Positions 28,152-38,339 of a stretch of 64,000 nt of DNA are shown here, piece after piece. The DNA is from a bacterium (GTDB taxonomy: Bacteria; Pseudomonadota; Alphaproteobacteria; Rhodobacterales; Rhodobacteraceae). The notes below the pieces were generated by a model. The model did no database searches and was not told the DNA's origin. It worked only from the letters and a program-made list of their open reading frames with translations. The stretch's first letter is position 1. Every line of letters starts with the position of its first letter. Made by a program: the position numbers and the translations under genes. The stretch covers positions 124,001-188,000 of the forward strand of contig WGOE01000005.1 in the NCBI GenBank assembly GCA_016124195.1, written 5' to 3'.

Positions 28152-29312
28152 TCAGGGCTGCGGCAAGGGCGGCGCGAACCGGTCGAGCGCGCGGCGCAGA
28201 TTGGCCCGCGCCAGCGGCAGGGCCGCCTCGTAGTGCGCGTGCAGTTCGGCGTCGTCGCATTCGGCCAGGTCGTTGCAGACAAGGCGGTCCTGGCTTTCGG
28301 GCGGGAAGACATCTCTCCAGCCGCAGCCCCAGATGGTGCGGGCGAAGACCTCGTTCGACTCGACGAAGATCCGGCGCAGGTCGGCATCGCGCTGCGGGGT
28401 CAGGGCCTGAAATTTCGGGTCCCTGATCCCCAATTTCTCTAGCGCCGCCACGGCGGCCGGATAGACGGCCCGCTCACCCCGCTTGCGCAAGGGGATGAGC
28501 GGACGGGGCGAGGGGATGCGGCGGACCACCATGTTGCCGATCTGACGGCAGAGCGCCACCAGAACCGTGCCGTCACGGTCATTGCTGCGCGGGGTCGGGC
28601 GCAGGGCCTGACAGGCTGCCTCGGTCAGGGTCGCGGCCTTGCCGTTACGTGCCAGAACCTCGCGCAGGGTGGCCAGAAAATCGGCCTCGATCCCGAGCGC
28701 CCTGACCTCTTCGGAGAAGGGGCGAAAGCTGTGCCGGCCCCAGGTGTGCAGGGTGGGATCGGCGAGCCTGGCATAATGCAACGAGCCGCCGATGATGGGC
28801 CCCGTCCCGTTCCGCGGCATCTCGTTCCGGTTTATCAGGTTGGTGCAAAAGGCGTCGAACCTGCCCTGCCCCTCGCCAGTCTTGCAGGTCTGGGCGTACA
28901 GCGAATTCAGCCAGCCGGGCTGATCGCGCAGATAGTTGATCGTCTCGATCCGGTAGCCGCGGTCGCGCAGATAGGTGACCGTGTAATCGAAGCCGCCGTA
29001 GAACAGGTTGTAGAACAGATACTCGGCCGACAGCACGAGGACATCGTGGTCGAGCGTTTCAATCTGACGTCTGATCTGACCCAGATCAGACGCCGGATTG
29101 ATGACCTCGGCCTGTTTTTCCTGTTGTCGCAGCCCCGGCCCATGCTGATAGCCGACCCAGGGCAACAGCGTGCTTGGGTCCTTGGGCAGGGCCAGCGTCG
29201 GATAAAGGATGCCGTGCCGCGCCAATTCGCCCGCGTTCTCGGCCAGAAAGCGCTGCAGCGAACTGGTGCCCGTCTTGGGCTGACCGCAGTGAAGGATGCA
29301 GAGCCGGGTCAA
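28152..29312 (-). CDS. sulfotransferase-like P-loop protein
   Basis: The 386-residue protein starts almost directly with a sulfotransferase-type phosphosulfate loop, HCGQPKTGTSSLQ (8-20), followed by a helix and LARHGILYP, the layout of PAPS-dependent sulfotransferases. No transmembrane segment is present. The rest is divergent, so the acceptor is unknown, and a kinase-like P-loop role cannot be excluded. The start is a TTG nine bases behind the DUF1993 gene; no ATG fits, since the P-loop must lie near the N-terminus. Confidence 0.65.
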   Translation of the reverse strand: MTRLCILHCGQPKTGTSSLQRFLAENAGELARHGILYPTLALPKDPSTLLPWVGYQHGPGLRQQEKQAEVINPASDLGQIRRQIETLDHDVLVLSAEYLFYNLFYGGFDYTVTYLRDRGYRIETINYLRDQPGWLNSLYAQTCKTGEGQGRFDAFCTNLINRNEMPRNGTGPIIGGSLHYARLADPTLHTWGRHSFRPFSEEVRALGIEADFLATLREVLARNGKAATLTEAACQALRPTPRSNDRDGTVLVALCRQIGNMVVRRIPSPRPLIPLRKRGERAVYPAAVAALEKLGIRDPKFQALTPQRDADLRRIFVESNEVFARTIWGCGWRDVFPPESQDRLVCNDLAECDDAELHAHYEAALPLARANLRRALDRFAPPLPQP

Positions 29313-29321
29313 GTCTGCCGT

Positions 29322-29810
29322 TCAACCCCCGAGGAAATCGGTCTTGCCGACCGCCACACCATTGGCGCGCAGGATGTCGTGCGCGGTGGCCATGTGGAAA
29401 TAGAAGTTCGGGATGGCGAACAGGCTGAAGTAATCCTGCGCCGAAAAGACCAGTTCGCGCGGGCCGGCCTTGACTGTGATGGTGCGCCCCTCGGCCGCCT
29501 CGTAGGCCGAGGCCGGGATGGTCGAGATGAAGTCGATCGTCTTTGCGATGCGCCCCTTGAGATCGGCCAGGGTGGTTTCGGTGTCGGGGAAGGACGGCAC
29601 ATCAAGCCCGGCCAGACGGGCCGAGGCCCCTTTGGCGTGGTCGCAGGCGATGGTGATCTGGCGCCAGAACGGCAGCATGTCGGCGATCAGCCGCAACTGC
29701 GGAATGACCTCCGGCTTGAGGTTCTTGGCCTCGGCATGGGCCTGTGCCTTGTCGAGGATCTTGGTCAGGGCGGTCAGCGAATGGACAAAGGCGGGGACCG
29801 GGGATTGCAT
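29322..29810 (-). CDS. DUF1993 family protein
   Basis: A 162-residue soluble protein matching DUF1993. It opens with a helix ending in SLTALTKILDKAQAHAE, then LIADMLPFWRQITIACDHAKGASARLAG, and ends with FSLFAIPNFYFHMATAHDILRANGVAVGKTDFLG, the typical C-terminus. The fold is a DinB-like four-helix bundle in family descriptions; no activity is known. GGAGAACACC precedes the ATG. It heads a minus-strand group with the sulfotransferase-like gene and follows argF. Confidence 0.85.
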   Translation of the reverse strand: MQSPVPAFVHSLTALTKILDKAQAHAEAKNLKPEVIPQLRLIADMLPFWRQITIACDHAKGASARLAGLDVPSFPDTETTLADLKGRIAKTIDFISTIPASAYEAAEGRTITVKAGPRELVFSAQDYFSLFAIPNFYFHMATAHDILRANGVAVGKTDFLGG

Positions 29811-29919
29811 GGTGTTCTCCTGGACTATGCGCGCGGTTTCGGTGGCCGACACATTGCGTCAAATGTCCGCGGGCGCAAGAGGCGGCGTCGGGCCGCCCCT
29901 TGGGCAATGCGCCAGCGGC

Positions 29920-30846
29920 TCAGACGCCCAGACACCAGCGCAGGATCGCCTTCTGTGCGTGCAGCCGGTTTTCCGCCTCGTCGAAGATCACGGAATGGGG
30001 GCCGTCCATCACCGCCGAGGTCGCCTCGTCGTTGCGATGGGCGGGAAGGCAGTGCATGAAAAGCGCGTCGGGCTTGGCCTGGGCCATCAAGGCCTCGTTG
30101 ACCTGATAGCCGCGCAGCTGGTTGTGGCGACGCTCCTTGGCGCTTTCGGGGTCGTGCATCGAGACCCAGGTGTCGGTCACCACGAGGTCGGCGCCGACCA
30201 TGGCGCGGGCGGGGTCGCGCTCGATCCGGATGTCAGAGCCGCGGGCGCGCGCGAATTCAACGAACTTCGGCTCGGGGTCGAGCGTTTCGGGGCCGGTGAA
30301 GGTCAGATCGAAGCCGAACTGGCCGGCAGCGTGGATGAAGCTGGCGCAGACATTGTTGCCATCACCCGCCCAGACCACCTTGCGCCCAGCGATCGGGCCG
30401 CGGTGTTCTTCGTAAGTCATGACGTCGGCCATGATCTGGCAGGGATGGGTGCGGTTGGTCAGCCCGTTGATCACGGGGACGGTGGCGTGATCGGCCATTT
30501 CCAGCAGCGTCGCCTCTTCGAAGGTGCGGATCATGATGAGGTCCACGTAGCGGCTGAGGACGCGCGCGGTGTCGGCGATGGTCTCGCCATGGCCAAGCTG
30601 CATCTCTTTGCCCGAGAGCACCATGGTCTGGCCACCCATCTGCCGCACGCCCACGTCAAACGAGACGCGGGTGCGGGTCGAGGGCTTTTCGAAGATCAGC
30701 GCCACCATGCGCCCGGCCAGCGGCTGGTCATCATCGGGCGAGCCGCGCGGCCGGTCGTGGCGCGCCGTCTTCATCGCGCGGGCGGTGTCGATCATGTGCC
30801 GCAGATCGGCGGCATCGGTTTTGTAGAGGTCAAGGAAATGTTTCAT
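29920..30846 (-). CDS. argF: ornithine carbamoyltransferase
   Basis: The 308-residue enzyme makes citrulline from ornithine and carbamoyl phosphate in arginine synthesis. The carbamoyl-phosphate loop STRTR is at 56-60, with HPCQ and the late HCLPAHR motif present. The C-terminal region matches anabolic OTCases. argD lies 124 bp upstream on the same strand, with a repeat element in the gap. Confidence 0.97.
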   Translation of the reverse strand: MKHFLDLYKTDAADLRHMIDTARAMKTARHDRPRGSPDDDQPLAGRMVALIFEKPSTRTRVSFDVGVRQMGGQTMVLSGKEMQLGHGETIADTARVLSRYVDLIMIRTFEEATLLEMADHATVPVINGLTNRTHPCQIMADVMTYEEHRGPIAGRKVVWAGDGNNVCASFIHAAGQFGFDLTFTGPETLDPEPKFVEFARARGSDIRIERDPARAMVGADLVVTDTWVSMHDPESAKERRHNQLRGYQVNEALMAQAKPDALFMHCLPAHRNDEATSAVMDGPHSVIFDEAENRLHAQKAILRWCLGV

Positions 30847-30867
30847 GTCAGTCTTTCTGGCCAGCCG

Positions 30868-30918
30868 CCGGGGGTTTCCACCCCCGGACCCGGGAGGATA
30901 TTTGCACCAAAATGAAAG
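30868..30918 (+). repeat. hairpin-plus-tail intergenic repeat, copy 4
   Basis: An 8-bp stem (CCGGGGGT/ACCCCCGG, loop TTCC) is followed by GGGAGGATATTTGC and a CAAAATGAAA tail. It lies between argD and argF, in the orientation opposite to their transcription. Confidence 0.55.
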
Positions 30919-30970
30919 TGATCAGGCTCGTCGGCGGCTGCGGTGCTGGTGTTCCCGGGTGGCGAGCATG

Positions 30971-32146
<1,176 letters not shown>

Positions 32147-32662
32147 GGGTCAGGTCCTTCGTGAGAAGCCCAAGGGGTGCCAAAGACAGGCGCAAAGGTC
32201 AACGATGTTTGGAAAATGTGGCGAGGGATCGGCCACGACGGATCGGGCGCTTACGCGGTCAGGCGTCGGCGTCGGGGCAGCTGGAACAGGGTGCAGCGCG
32301 TGATCATGGCCGGGATTTAGTGGAGGTTCCATTCTGTGTAAAGCGGATTCTCCGCACCGGGCCCGAAGGCAAAGCCATTGGCTGCACCGGGCCTGACCGA
32401 ATTCCGCGTCCGGGCGACAGCGTCGCGGGGACCAAATGGCATGCCGCCAGCGCATCCGGGCGCACCTCGCTTAGCGGGTTGCGGGGACCCATTGCGGCCA
32501 GGGATTTTAAGCAATTCCCATATGTATTTTAGCCAGGCATCCCGCGGGATCACGAACCTGCGGGAAAAGGCGCCTCGCGCCGCCTTTGGACGGGCCCCGT
32601 CGAACCTTGCGCGGCGGACCAGTCCTGCTAATCTGCCTTCAGACCGAAACCGGGAGGGTCTC
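32147..32662. other. 516-bp gap without a gene
   Basis: This divergent region between argD and the glycosyltransferase contains open frames, but none has a ribosome-binding site, recognisable domain or believable composition. It must hold the promoters of both genes. An AT-rich patch at about 32508-32533 (with CATATGTATTTTAG) is the likeliest promoter area for the glycosyltransferase. I see no RNA gene or repeat. Confidence 0.5.
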
Positions 32663-33637
32663 TTGAGCGACGAGGCCTCATGTGACGGCAAGGCGGTGCT
32701 GCTGTCCAGCTTCCGAAACGAGGCGCCTTTCGTGCTGGAGTTCGTCGCGCATCACAAGGTCATTGGCTTTGACCGGATTGTGATCGCCTCGAACGATTGC
32801 ACGGATGGAACGGCCGAAATTCTGGATGCGCTGGACGAAATGGGCGTCATTTGCCACGTACCCTGTAAACCACCGCCAAAGAGCGTGCCGCAGGCCTTTG
32901 CCTATGCACAGATCCGTCGCAAGGTTCCGGTTGATCGTGCGGAGTGGCTGATGATCCTCGATGCGGATGAACTTTTGAACATCCACGCGGGCACGGGGCG
33001 GCTGTCCGACCTGATCGAGGCGCAGGAGCCGGGCACCGATCTTGTGCTGGTCAACTGGGCCTGTTTTGGCAACTCGGGCCATGACCGCTGGACGGATGCC
33101 TTGTCGAGCCAGAGGTTTGTGCACCGTCTGCGCACCCTGAACGGCAACGGCCTGGTCAAGAGCCTGATCCGCGCGCCCGGCCAATGGCAGCACCTCAGCA
33201 ACCACCACCCCTATGGTCACAAGGCGGGCGGGTCGCTGAAGATTGCGTTTGCCGGCGGGCTGTGGAGCCAAGAGGTCCCGGCCGAACAGGTCGCGTTCGG
33301 CACCTTCCGAAGTGTGACACCGAAGGTCGGCAGCTTTCGCGTGGCCCAGATCAATCACTATGCCACCCGCACCGAGGATTCCTTTGATCTGCGCCGGCAG
33401 CGCGGGCGCGGGGCGGCGCGGCAGGGCAAGGCCAACGACCGGCACAATGACGATTATTTCCGCCGGATGTCCGCGGGCAGCTTTCTTGACGACACGATCC
33501 TGCGCTATGCCGAGGAGGTGGCGCAGCTTATGGCCAGCTACCGCAGCAATGCCCGGCTGGCCGCCGCCCTCGACGCGGCCCTTTGCCATTATGAGGCCGA
33601 AATTGCCCGATATTGGCAGAACCGCGGGTCGGTTTGA
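32663..33637 (+). CDS. glycosyltransferase family 2 protein
   Basis: This 324-residue protein has a GT-A type N-terminal domain: a first strand VLLSSFRNEAPFVLEFVAHH (12-31), SNDCTDGT (43-50) and the metal-binding DADE motif (100-103) in MILDADELL. It resembles the GT2/GT92-like group often found in rhodobacterial polysaccharide clusters. No membrane segment is seen. I chose the TTG at 32663 because GGGAGGG lies four to five bases upstream and the domain begins a dozen residues later; an upstream in-frame extension has odd composition. A sulfotransferase gene follows 57 bp downstream. Confidence 0.8.
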   Translation: MSDEASCDGKAVLLSSFRNEAPFVLEFVAHHKVIGFDRIVIASNDCTDGTAEILDALDEMGVICHVPCKPPPKSVPQAFAYAQIRRKVPVDRAEWLMILDADELLNIHAGTGRLSDLIEAQEPGTDLVLVNWACFGNSGHDRWTDALSSQRFVHRLRTLNGNGLVKSLIRAPGQWQHLSNHHPYGHKAGGSLKIAFAGGLWSQEVPAEQVAFGTFRSVTPKVGSFRVAQINHYATRTEDSFDLRRQRGRGAARQGKANDRHNDDYFRRMSAGSFLDDTILRYAEEVAQLMASYRSNARLAAALDAALCHYEAEIARYWQNRGSV

Positions 33638-33694
33638 CCGCGCGACCTATGGGACTTGCCCGGTAACACACGGAAAACGAAGGAAACCTCACGA

Positions 33695-34471
33695 ATGGCA
33701 CGCCAACAGCCGCGAACCGAAAGCCTGCTGTCCTGCCGGACCCTTCCGATCCGTTACCTCGTCATTCCCAAATGCGGCTGCACTTTCGTCAAGAACCTGA
33801 TCTGGCGTCTGGATCATGGCGAGGATTACGCCAACCCGCCGCGGATCCACGAAAAGACCCGAAGTTTCGCCCGCGCCGCACAGTTCGGCCTGACGGTCGA
33901 TGAGGTGCGGGCCGAGCCTTACTGCTTTGTCGTCCTGCGCAATCCGGTCGACCGCTTCCTTTCGCTTTACTTCGACAAGGTGGTGGGCGAGGGCTATCGA
34001 AAGTTCGTGCCCCTGCGCGCCGTCCTGCGCGACAATCACGGCCTGAAGGTTGAGGCCGCCAGTCCGGCCGAACATCGCGCGAACTGCCACATCCTGATCG
34101 ACTGGATCGAAGAGAACCTGACCCGCCCGAACGAGATCGGCCGCGATCCGCACTGGACGCCACAGCATTTCCGGATGGAGACGATCCGCGGCTTTGACAT
34201 GAAAGTGCTGCCGCTGAGCCATCTGGACAGCCATCTGACGCTTTTGCTGTCCGACGTGGTCCCCGAAATCGCGAGCATTCTTGGCAAATTGGAACGCTAT
34301 GCGACGAACTCCAAGGACAAGAAGGATCAGATCCTGGATGCCGCGCTAAAAGACCGGATCTGTCAGGTTTATGCCCGCGATCTGGCCAGCCATGAAAGGT
34401 TGCTTGAGGTGTGGCAAAAAATCTCGCCCAGCTCGGCTGCCGAGATTCCACGGGCCTCCGGCATTTTTTGA
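33695..34471 (+). CDS. sulfotransferase family protein
   Basis: The 258-residue protein has the two PAPS-binding motifs of Golgi-type (family 2) sulfotransferases: the 5'-phosphosulfate loop IPKCGCTFVKN (24-34) and the 3'-phosphate motif VVLRNPVDRFLSLYF (79-93). It probably transfers sulfate to a carbohydrate in the cytoplasm. The ATG is preceded by AAGGAAA. It follows a family 2 glycosyltransferase on the same strand, which suggests both act on one surface glycan. Confidence 0.82.
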   Translation: MARQQPRTESLLSCRTLPIRYLVIPKCGCTFVKNLIWRLDHGEDYANPPRIHEKTRSFARAAQFGLTVDEVRAEPYCFVVLRNPVDRFLSLYFDKVVGEGYRKFVPLRAVLRDNHGLKVEAASPAEHRANCHILIDWIEENLTRPNEIGRDPHWTPQHFRMETIRGFDMKVLPLSHLDSHLTLLLSDVVPEIASILGKLERYATNSKDKKDQILDAALKDRICQVYARDLASHERLLEVWQKISPSSAAEIPRASGIF

Positions 34472-34585
34472 GTTGAATGTTTGAGATCCGGCGGATCGCA
34501 TACGCCGCAGATATTTCATGCATTAGCAATCTGTAAAGGCTGGACCGGTAGCCTTCCGACTGGGTGTGTCGTTGGGAGAATTATC

Positions 34586-35965
34586 GTGTTGGGGCTGTTA
34601 TTGATGGCAGGTTTGGGATTCGCGGCAACAGCAATCATCGACCACATGGATCACCAGGGCACCGAGCCGGACCACGAGGGGGACCCCGGGGACAAGCCGG
34701 AGACCGGGGAAGGTTCCCTGTTGGACGCGCCAGAGGTCGCGCATGCCGAGGCGCATGATACCTCTGGCCTGTCCGGCGAACACGTATCGGCAGAGCATCC
34801 GGCACAGGGCGCCGCGCAGGACGCGGTGCCGCATCAAGGTCTTTCGGGCGCTGCGGCGGATCATGGTCAGGCTGCTGCCGAACACCGCGACCAGACTCAC
34901 GAGGCCCCGCCGGTGCCACAGCCGCAGCCCGTGGCACTGGATCAGACAGGGCATCATCCGGTGCCGCCTCATCCAGCGCCAAGCCCGCCACCGGCGCATC
35001 ATCAGGCAGCGAGCCACGCCCCGGCGCATCATACGGTTGCCCAACATCAACCCGCATATCATCAGGCGGAACACCATCAGGCGGCTCCGCATCAGACTGC
35101 GCCCGATCCTGCGGCATCGCACCGGGGCGCTCCGCATCACGTGGCGCATCACCCGCCAGCTGCCAAAGAAGGTACGGGCCATCCCGCAGACCCCGCATCC
35201 GGCCATGACCCTCATGCGACCCAAACCGGCGTCGTCACGCCGGAACATCCCGCGACCGATCCCGCGCCCTCAGGCCCGGCAGCGGCGGCCGACACCGCCG
35301 CGCATACCGGCGCCACGGCATCCGCACAGACAGCCGCACAGACAGCCGCGCCGAGCGCCGCCGCTCCGGCGACCGATTTTCACAAGCTGTTCGGCGGCAT
35401 TGGAAACGACACTCTGCACGGCGATGCCCATAATGACCTGATCGGGGGCAATGACGGCAACGACATGCTTTTTGGCCACCGCGGAAATGACCACCTGGTC
35501 GGCTATGACGCGGGATCGGATACCCTTTTCGGCGGTATGGGCAATGATACGTTGCATGGGTTTCTGGTGGAAAAGCCGGCTGCGCATCTGTCCTATGTCG
35601 TCGATGACCACCAAGCCGACCATCTTTACGGCGGCACGGGCAAGGACAAGCTGTTCCTTGGCAGCGACGATGTGGGAACCGGCGGTGCGGGGGCCGACCA
35701 GTTCCACGTCAGCTGGGATGTCGAACACGGCCATCCCGCCCAGATCACCGACTACAACCCGGCGCAGGACAAGATCTACGTCGAATACACGACCAACCAC
35801 GCCGACGACGCGATGACCGCGATCAAGCCGGAAGAGATGACCATAACCACCGCCCCGATGGAGGGCGGCGCCGGAACCTCGATCTTCATCAACGGCGAAG
35901 CGATTGCCAATGTCCTCGGCGCAGCCAATCTGCACGCCTCGGATATTGCCCTCATTCACAACTGA
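34586..35965 (+). CDS. histidine-rich RTX-type calcium-binding protein
   Basis: The 459-residue protein begins at a GTG five bases after GGGAGAA. A hydrophobic N-terminal anchor (1-18) is followed by a low-complexity segment (19-221) with 33 histidines, many in HH or HQ pairs among Pro and Ala. Four to five RTX nonapeptide repeats follow (about 269-370), such as GGIGNDTLHGD, GGNDGNDMLFG and GGMGNDTLHG, which bind calcium. A C-terminal beta domain (380-459) resembles that of type I secreted RTX proteins. No secretion genes are nearby. The N-terminal anchor differs from classic RTX proteins, and the His-rich linker could bind zinc, nickel or copper. Function unknown. Confidence 0.82.
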   Translation: MLGLLLMAGLGFAATAIIDHMDHQGTEPDHEGDPGDKPETGEGSLLDAPEVAHAEAHDTSGLSGEHVSAEHPAQGAAQDAVPHQGLSGAAADHGQAAAEHRDQTHEAPPVPQPQPVALDQTGHHPVPPHPAPSPPPAHHQAASHAPAHHTVAQHQPAYHQAEHHQAAPHQTAPDPAASHRGAPHHVAHHPPAAKEGTGHPADPASGHDPHATQTGVVTPEHPATDPAPSGPAAAADTAAHTGATASAQTAAQTAAPSAAAPATDFHKLFGGIGNDTLHGDAHNDLIGGNDGNDMLFGHRGNDHLVGYDAGSDTLFGGMGNDTLHGFLVEKPAAHLSYVVDDHQADHLYGGTGKDKLFLGSDDVGTGGAGADQFHVSWDVEHGHPAQITDYNPAQDKIYVEYTTNHADDAMTAIKPEEMTITTAPMEGGAGTSIFINGEAIANVLGAANLHASDIALIHN

Positions 35966-35987
35966 TCGGCAGGGTGACCTGCCGATC
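35964..35987. terminator. hairpin between convergent RTX and 5'-nucleotidase genes
   Basis: GATCGGCAGG and CCTGCCGATC form a perfect 10-bp stem with a GTGA loop. The stem starts inside the RTX stop codon. The gap to the convergent gene is short, so it probably serves both strands. Confidence 0.6.
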
Positions 35988-36013
35988 CCGTAACAACGTC
36001 CTGCGGCGCCAGG

Positions 36014-37516
36014 CTACTGGCCCAGCGTCTTGATCCGGCCTTCCACCGTCTGCTTGATGGTCTTGGCCTTTTCGACATAGGCCATCACATCGTTGGCAAC
36101 CAGGCCGCCCGCGCCGGTGTCGTTGATCATCTTTCCACCACCGAGTGCGGTATAGCCATCGCCACCACTCAACATGTAGTCGTTCGTCGCCACCTTGTAG
36201 AGCTTGTTCGGGTCCAGCGGCGCACCCGCGACCTTCACCTCGGAGACGCGCTTGCCCGGCTCTGCCTTGGGGTCGTAGACCATGGTCATGCCAGAGATCT
36301 GCGGGAAGCGGCCGGCGCCCTTTTCGACCTGGCTCACGCCGTTTTCCAGGGCGGCCAGCAGCTGGCTGCCCGGGATTTCGGTCAGGACGGTAACGTTACC
36401 GAACGGCAGTTCTGTCAGCATATCGCGCCGCGTCAGCGTTGTGCCGGCGTCATAGGTCCGGTCGCCGCGGATGCCGCCGCCGTTCGTGATGGCCACATCG
36501 GCGCCAGTTGCCGCCCGCATCGCATCAGCGATCACGTCGCCCATCGCAGATTCCTCGCCGCGCACCACATTGCGCCGGCTGTCGAGCGGGGTTTCGGTCT
36601 TGCCGATGGCCACGTTGAGCGAATCGTCAAGGCTCTTCTGGAAGGCATCGACCTTGGCCTGTGTCTCGGGGTCGGGCGTTACGTTGGCGGTGTCGATGAA
36701 ACGGAAGGCCGGCTTCCACTTGACCGTCCGCTTGCCGTCCTTTTCGATCACGTTCACCGTCAGATCGACTGGCGACAATTGCCGCGCGTCGATCGAGGTT
36801 TCGACATAGGCGGTGATGCCGTCGTAATAGGTGGCATAGTTGTGGTCATCGCCCGACAGGATGACGTCGAAGGCCTTGGAATGGATCATCTTGAGGTCGT
36901 TGTAGACATCGGTCTGCACGACCCCCACGACCAGATCGGCGCCATCGGCGCGCGCCTTCTTGGCCGCCGCGATCCCGGTTTCCACGCTGGAGGTGAAGAC
37001 CAGATCCCCTGTATTGGCCACCTCGGGCGAGGTGTCCTGCCCAACCGGGATCAGGGCAATCTTCACCCCGGCCACCTCTTTGACCATCACGCCGCCAACG
37101 CCCGGCATGGCCGATCCGTCCTTGTTGGCGATATTGACCGCGGCCCAGGGGTATTTCGACGCCTTGACCTTGTCGTAAAAATTCTGCGGGCCAAAGTCGA
37201 ATTCATGGTTGCCCGGCACCGCGAGATCAAAAGGCACAAGGTTGGTCAGGTCGATGGTGTTCTGCCCCTTGTCAAAACCCGACAGCAGCGAGGGCGACAG
37301 CATGTCGCCGTCGAACAGATAAAGCGTGTTGGGGTTGGCCGCCCGTTCCGCCTTGGCCACGGCATTCAGGCGGGCAAAGCCGCCCTGCTTGCCATCGCCG
37401 GCAAAGTTATAGACATCGCCGACCCCCAGCAGGGTAATCTTGACCGGGTCCGCCAGGGCTGGCACCGCCAGAAGGCCGCAAAGCGCCGCCGAAGTCAGAA
37501 ATTTCGAAACCGTCAT
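36014..37516 (-). CDS. 5'-nucleotidase/UshA-like metallophosphatase
   Basis: The 500-residue protein has a signal peptide (MTVSKFLTSAALCGLLAVPALA) and two domains: an N-terminal calcineurin-like phosphoesterase (about 25-310) and the 5'-nucleotidase C-terminal domain (about 330-480) with NGGGIRGD. PGNHEFDFG (101-109) is intact. The first metal motif reads GDVY, with Tyr36 where UshA has histidine, and the usual GGHSH region reads SGDDHN. Periplasmic nucleotide or phosphoester hydrolysis is likely; substrate uncertain. GGGAG before the ATG fixes the start. It stands alone, divergent from ybjQ. Confidence 0.85.
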   Translation of the reverse strand: MTVSKFLTSAALCGLLAVPALADPVKITLLGVGDVYNFAGDGKQGGFARLNAVAKAERAANPNTLYLFDGDMLSPSLLSGFDKGQNTIDLTNLVPFDLAVPGNHEFDFGPQNFYDKVKASKYPWAAVNIANKDGSAMPGVGGVMVKEVAGVKIALIPVGQDTSPEVANTGDLVFTSSVETGIAAAKKARADGADLVVGVVQTDVYNDLKMIHSKAFDVILSGDDHNYATYYDGITAYVETSIDARQLSPVDLTVNVIEKDGKRTVKWKPAFRFIDTANVTPDPETQAKVDAFQKSLDDSLNVAIGKTETPLDSRRNVVRGEESAMGDVIADAMRAATGADVAITNGGGIRGDRTYDAGTTLTRRDMLTELPFGNVTVLTEIPGSQLLAALENGVSQVEKGAGRFPQISGMTMVYDPKAEPGKRVSEVKVAGAPLDPNKLYKVATNDYMLSGGDGYTALGGGKMINDTGAGGLVANDVMAYVEKAKTIKQTVEGRIKTLGQ

Positions 37517-37678
37517 GTAAATCTCCCGTTTTCGTGTGCCGTCACACTGCAACTTGGCTTTGAGTCTGTCAAAGCCGCTGTCCGCACCCTGCCCTCCGGA
37601 CACGACAGGGCGATGACGCTTGGTTGACCTGTGCCGCGCCTTGAGGCATCACATCTGCAGCAACGGTCGGAGACTGCC

Positions 37679-37999
37679 ATGATCGTCACAACCACAAACG
37701 ACCTGCCCGGGGCGCGTGTCCTGAAGGTGCACGGCGTCGTGCGCGGCATTACCGTGCGCTCGCGGTCGGTCATCGGCAATCTGGGTGGGGCGATCCAGTC
37801 GATCTTTGGCGGAAACCTGTCGGTCTATACAAATCTGGCCGAAACCGCCCGGCAAGAGGCCTTTGACCTGATGGTCGCTCATGCCGCGGCCGAGGGCGCC
37901 AATGCCATCCTCGCCATGCGCTATGATGCCAACGAGATCATGGACGGTATCACCGAGGTTCTTGCCTATGGCACGGCAGTCACGGTTCAGGTAGGCTAA
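37679..37999 (+). CDS. YbjQ/DUF74 family protein
   Basis: This 106-residue protein matches the YbjQ (UPF0145) family: MIVTTTNDLPG at the N-terminus, VRGITVRSRSVIGN, a central LAETARQEAFDLMVAHAAAEGANAI helix and a final strand YGTAVTV. The fold is a compact alpha/beta pentamer; a metal-binding role has been proposed but not settled. It lies one base ahead of the DUF952 gene, so ybjQ-DUF952-pyrD form a tight operon. Confidence 0.88.
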   Translation: MIVTTTNDLPGARVLKVHGVVRGITVRSRSVIGNLGGAIQSIFGGNLSVYTNLAETARQEAFDLMVAHAAAEGANAILAMRYDANEIMDGITEVLAYGTAVTVQVG

Positions 38000-38000
38000 G

Positions 38001-38339
38001 ATGCTGATCTACAAGATTTTCCGCCGTTCGGAGTGGACCCGGTTCCGCGACGCGGGCGAAACCTCCGGCGCGCCGATCGACGTGAAGGACGGCTTCATCC
38101 ATTTTTCGACGGCGGCTCAAGTGGCCGAAACCGTGGCAAAGCACTTTGCCGGGGAAAGCGATCTGGTGCTTCTGGCGCTTGACAGCGACCGGCTCGGCCC
38201 CGCGCTGAAGTGGGAGCCTTCGCGTGGCGGCGCGCTTTTCCCGCATCTTTACCGCAACCTGCGGACGGCCGATGTGCTGTGGGACAAGTCCTTGCCGCTG
38301 GGTGCCACGGGTCATATCTTTCCCGAGGGCGTGTTTTGA
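38001..38339 (+). CDS. DUF952 family protein
   Basis: A 112-residue soluble protein of the DUF952 family, with the characteristic [13 protein letters not shown] segment near residues 33-45 and [13 protein letters not shown] at the end. The family resembles glutathione S-transferase C-terminal-like or ART-like folds in descriptions; function is unknown. Its stop codon overlaps the TTG start of pyrD (TTGA), linking it to pyrimidine synthesis by translation. Confidence 0.88.
   Translation: MLIYKIFRRSEWTRFRDAGETSGAPIDVKDGFIHFSTAAQVAETVAKHFAGESDLVLLALDSDRLGPALKWEPSRGGALFPHLYRNLRTADVLWDKSLPLGATGHIFPEGVF

Noticed and set aside
32161-32660. Open frames in the argD-glycosyltransferase gap
   Set aside because: No ribosome-binding site, odd composition, and no domain; one is merely an upstream extension of the glycosyltransferase frame.
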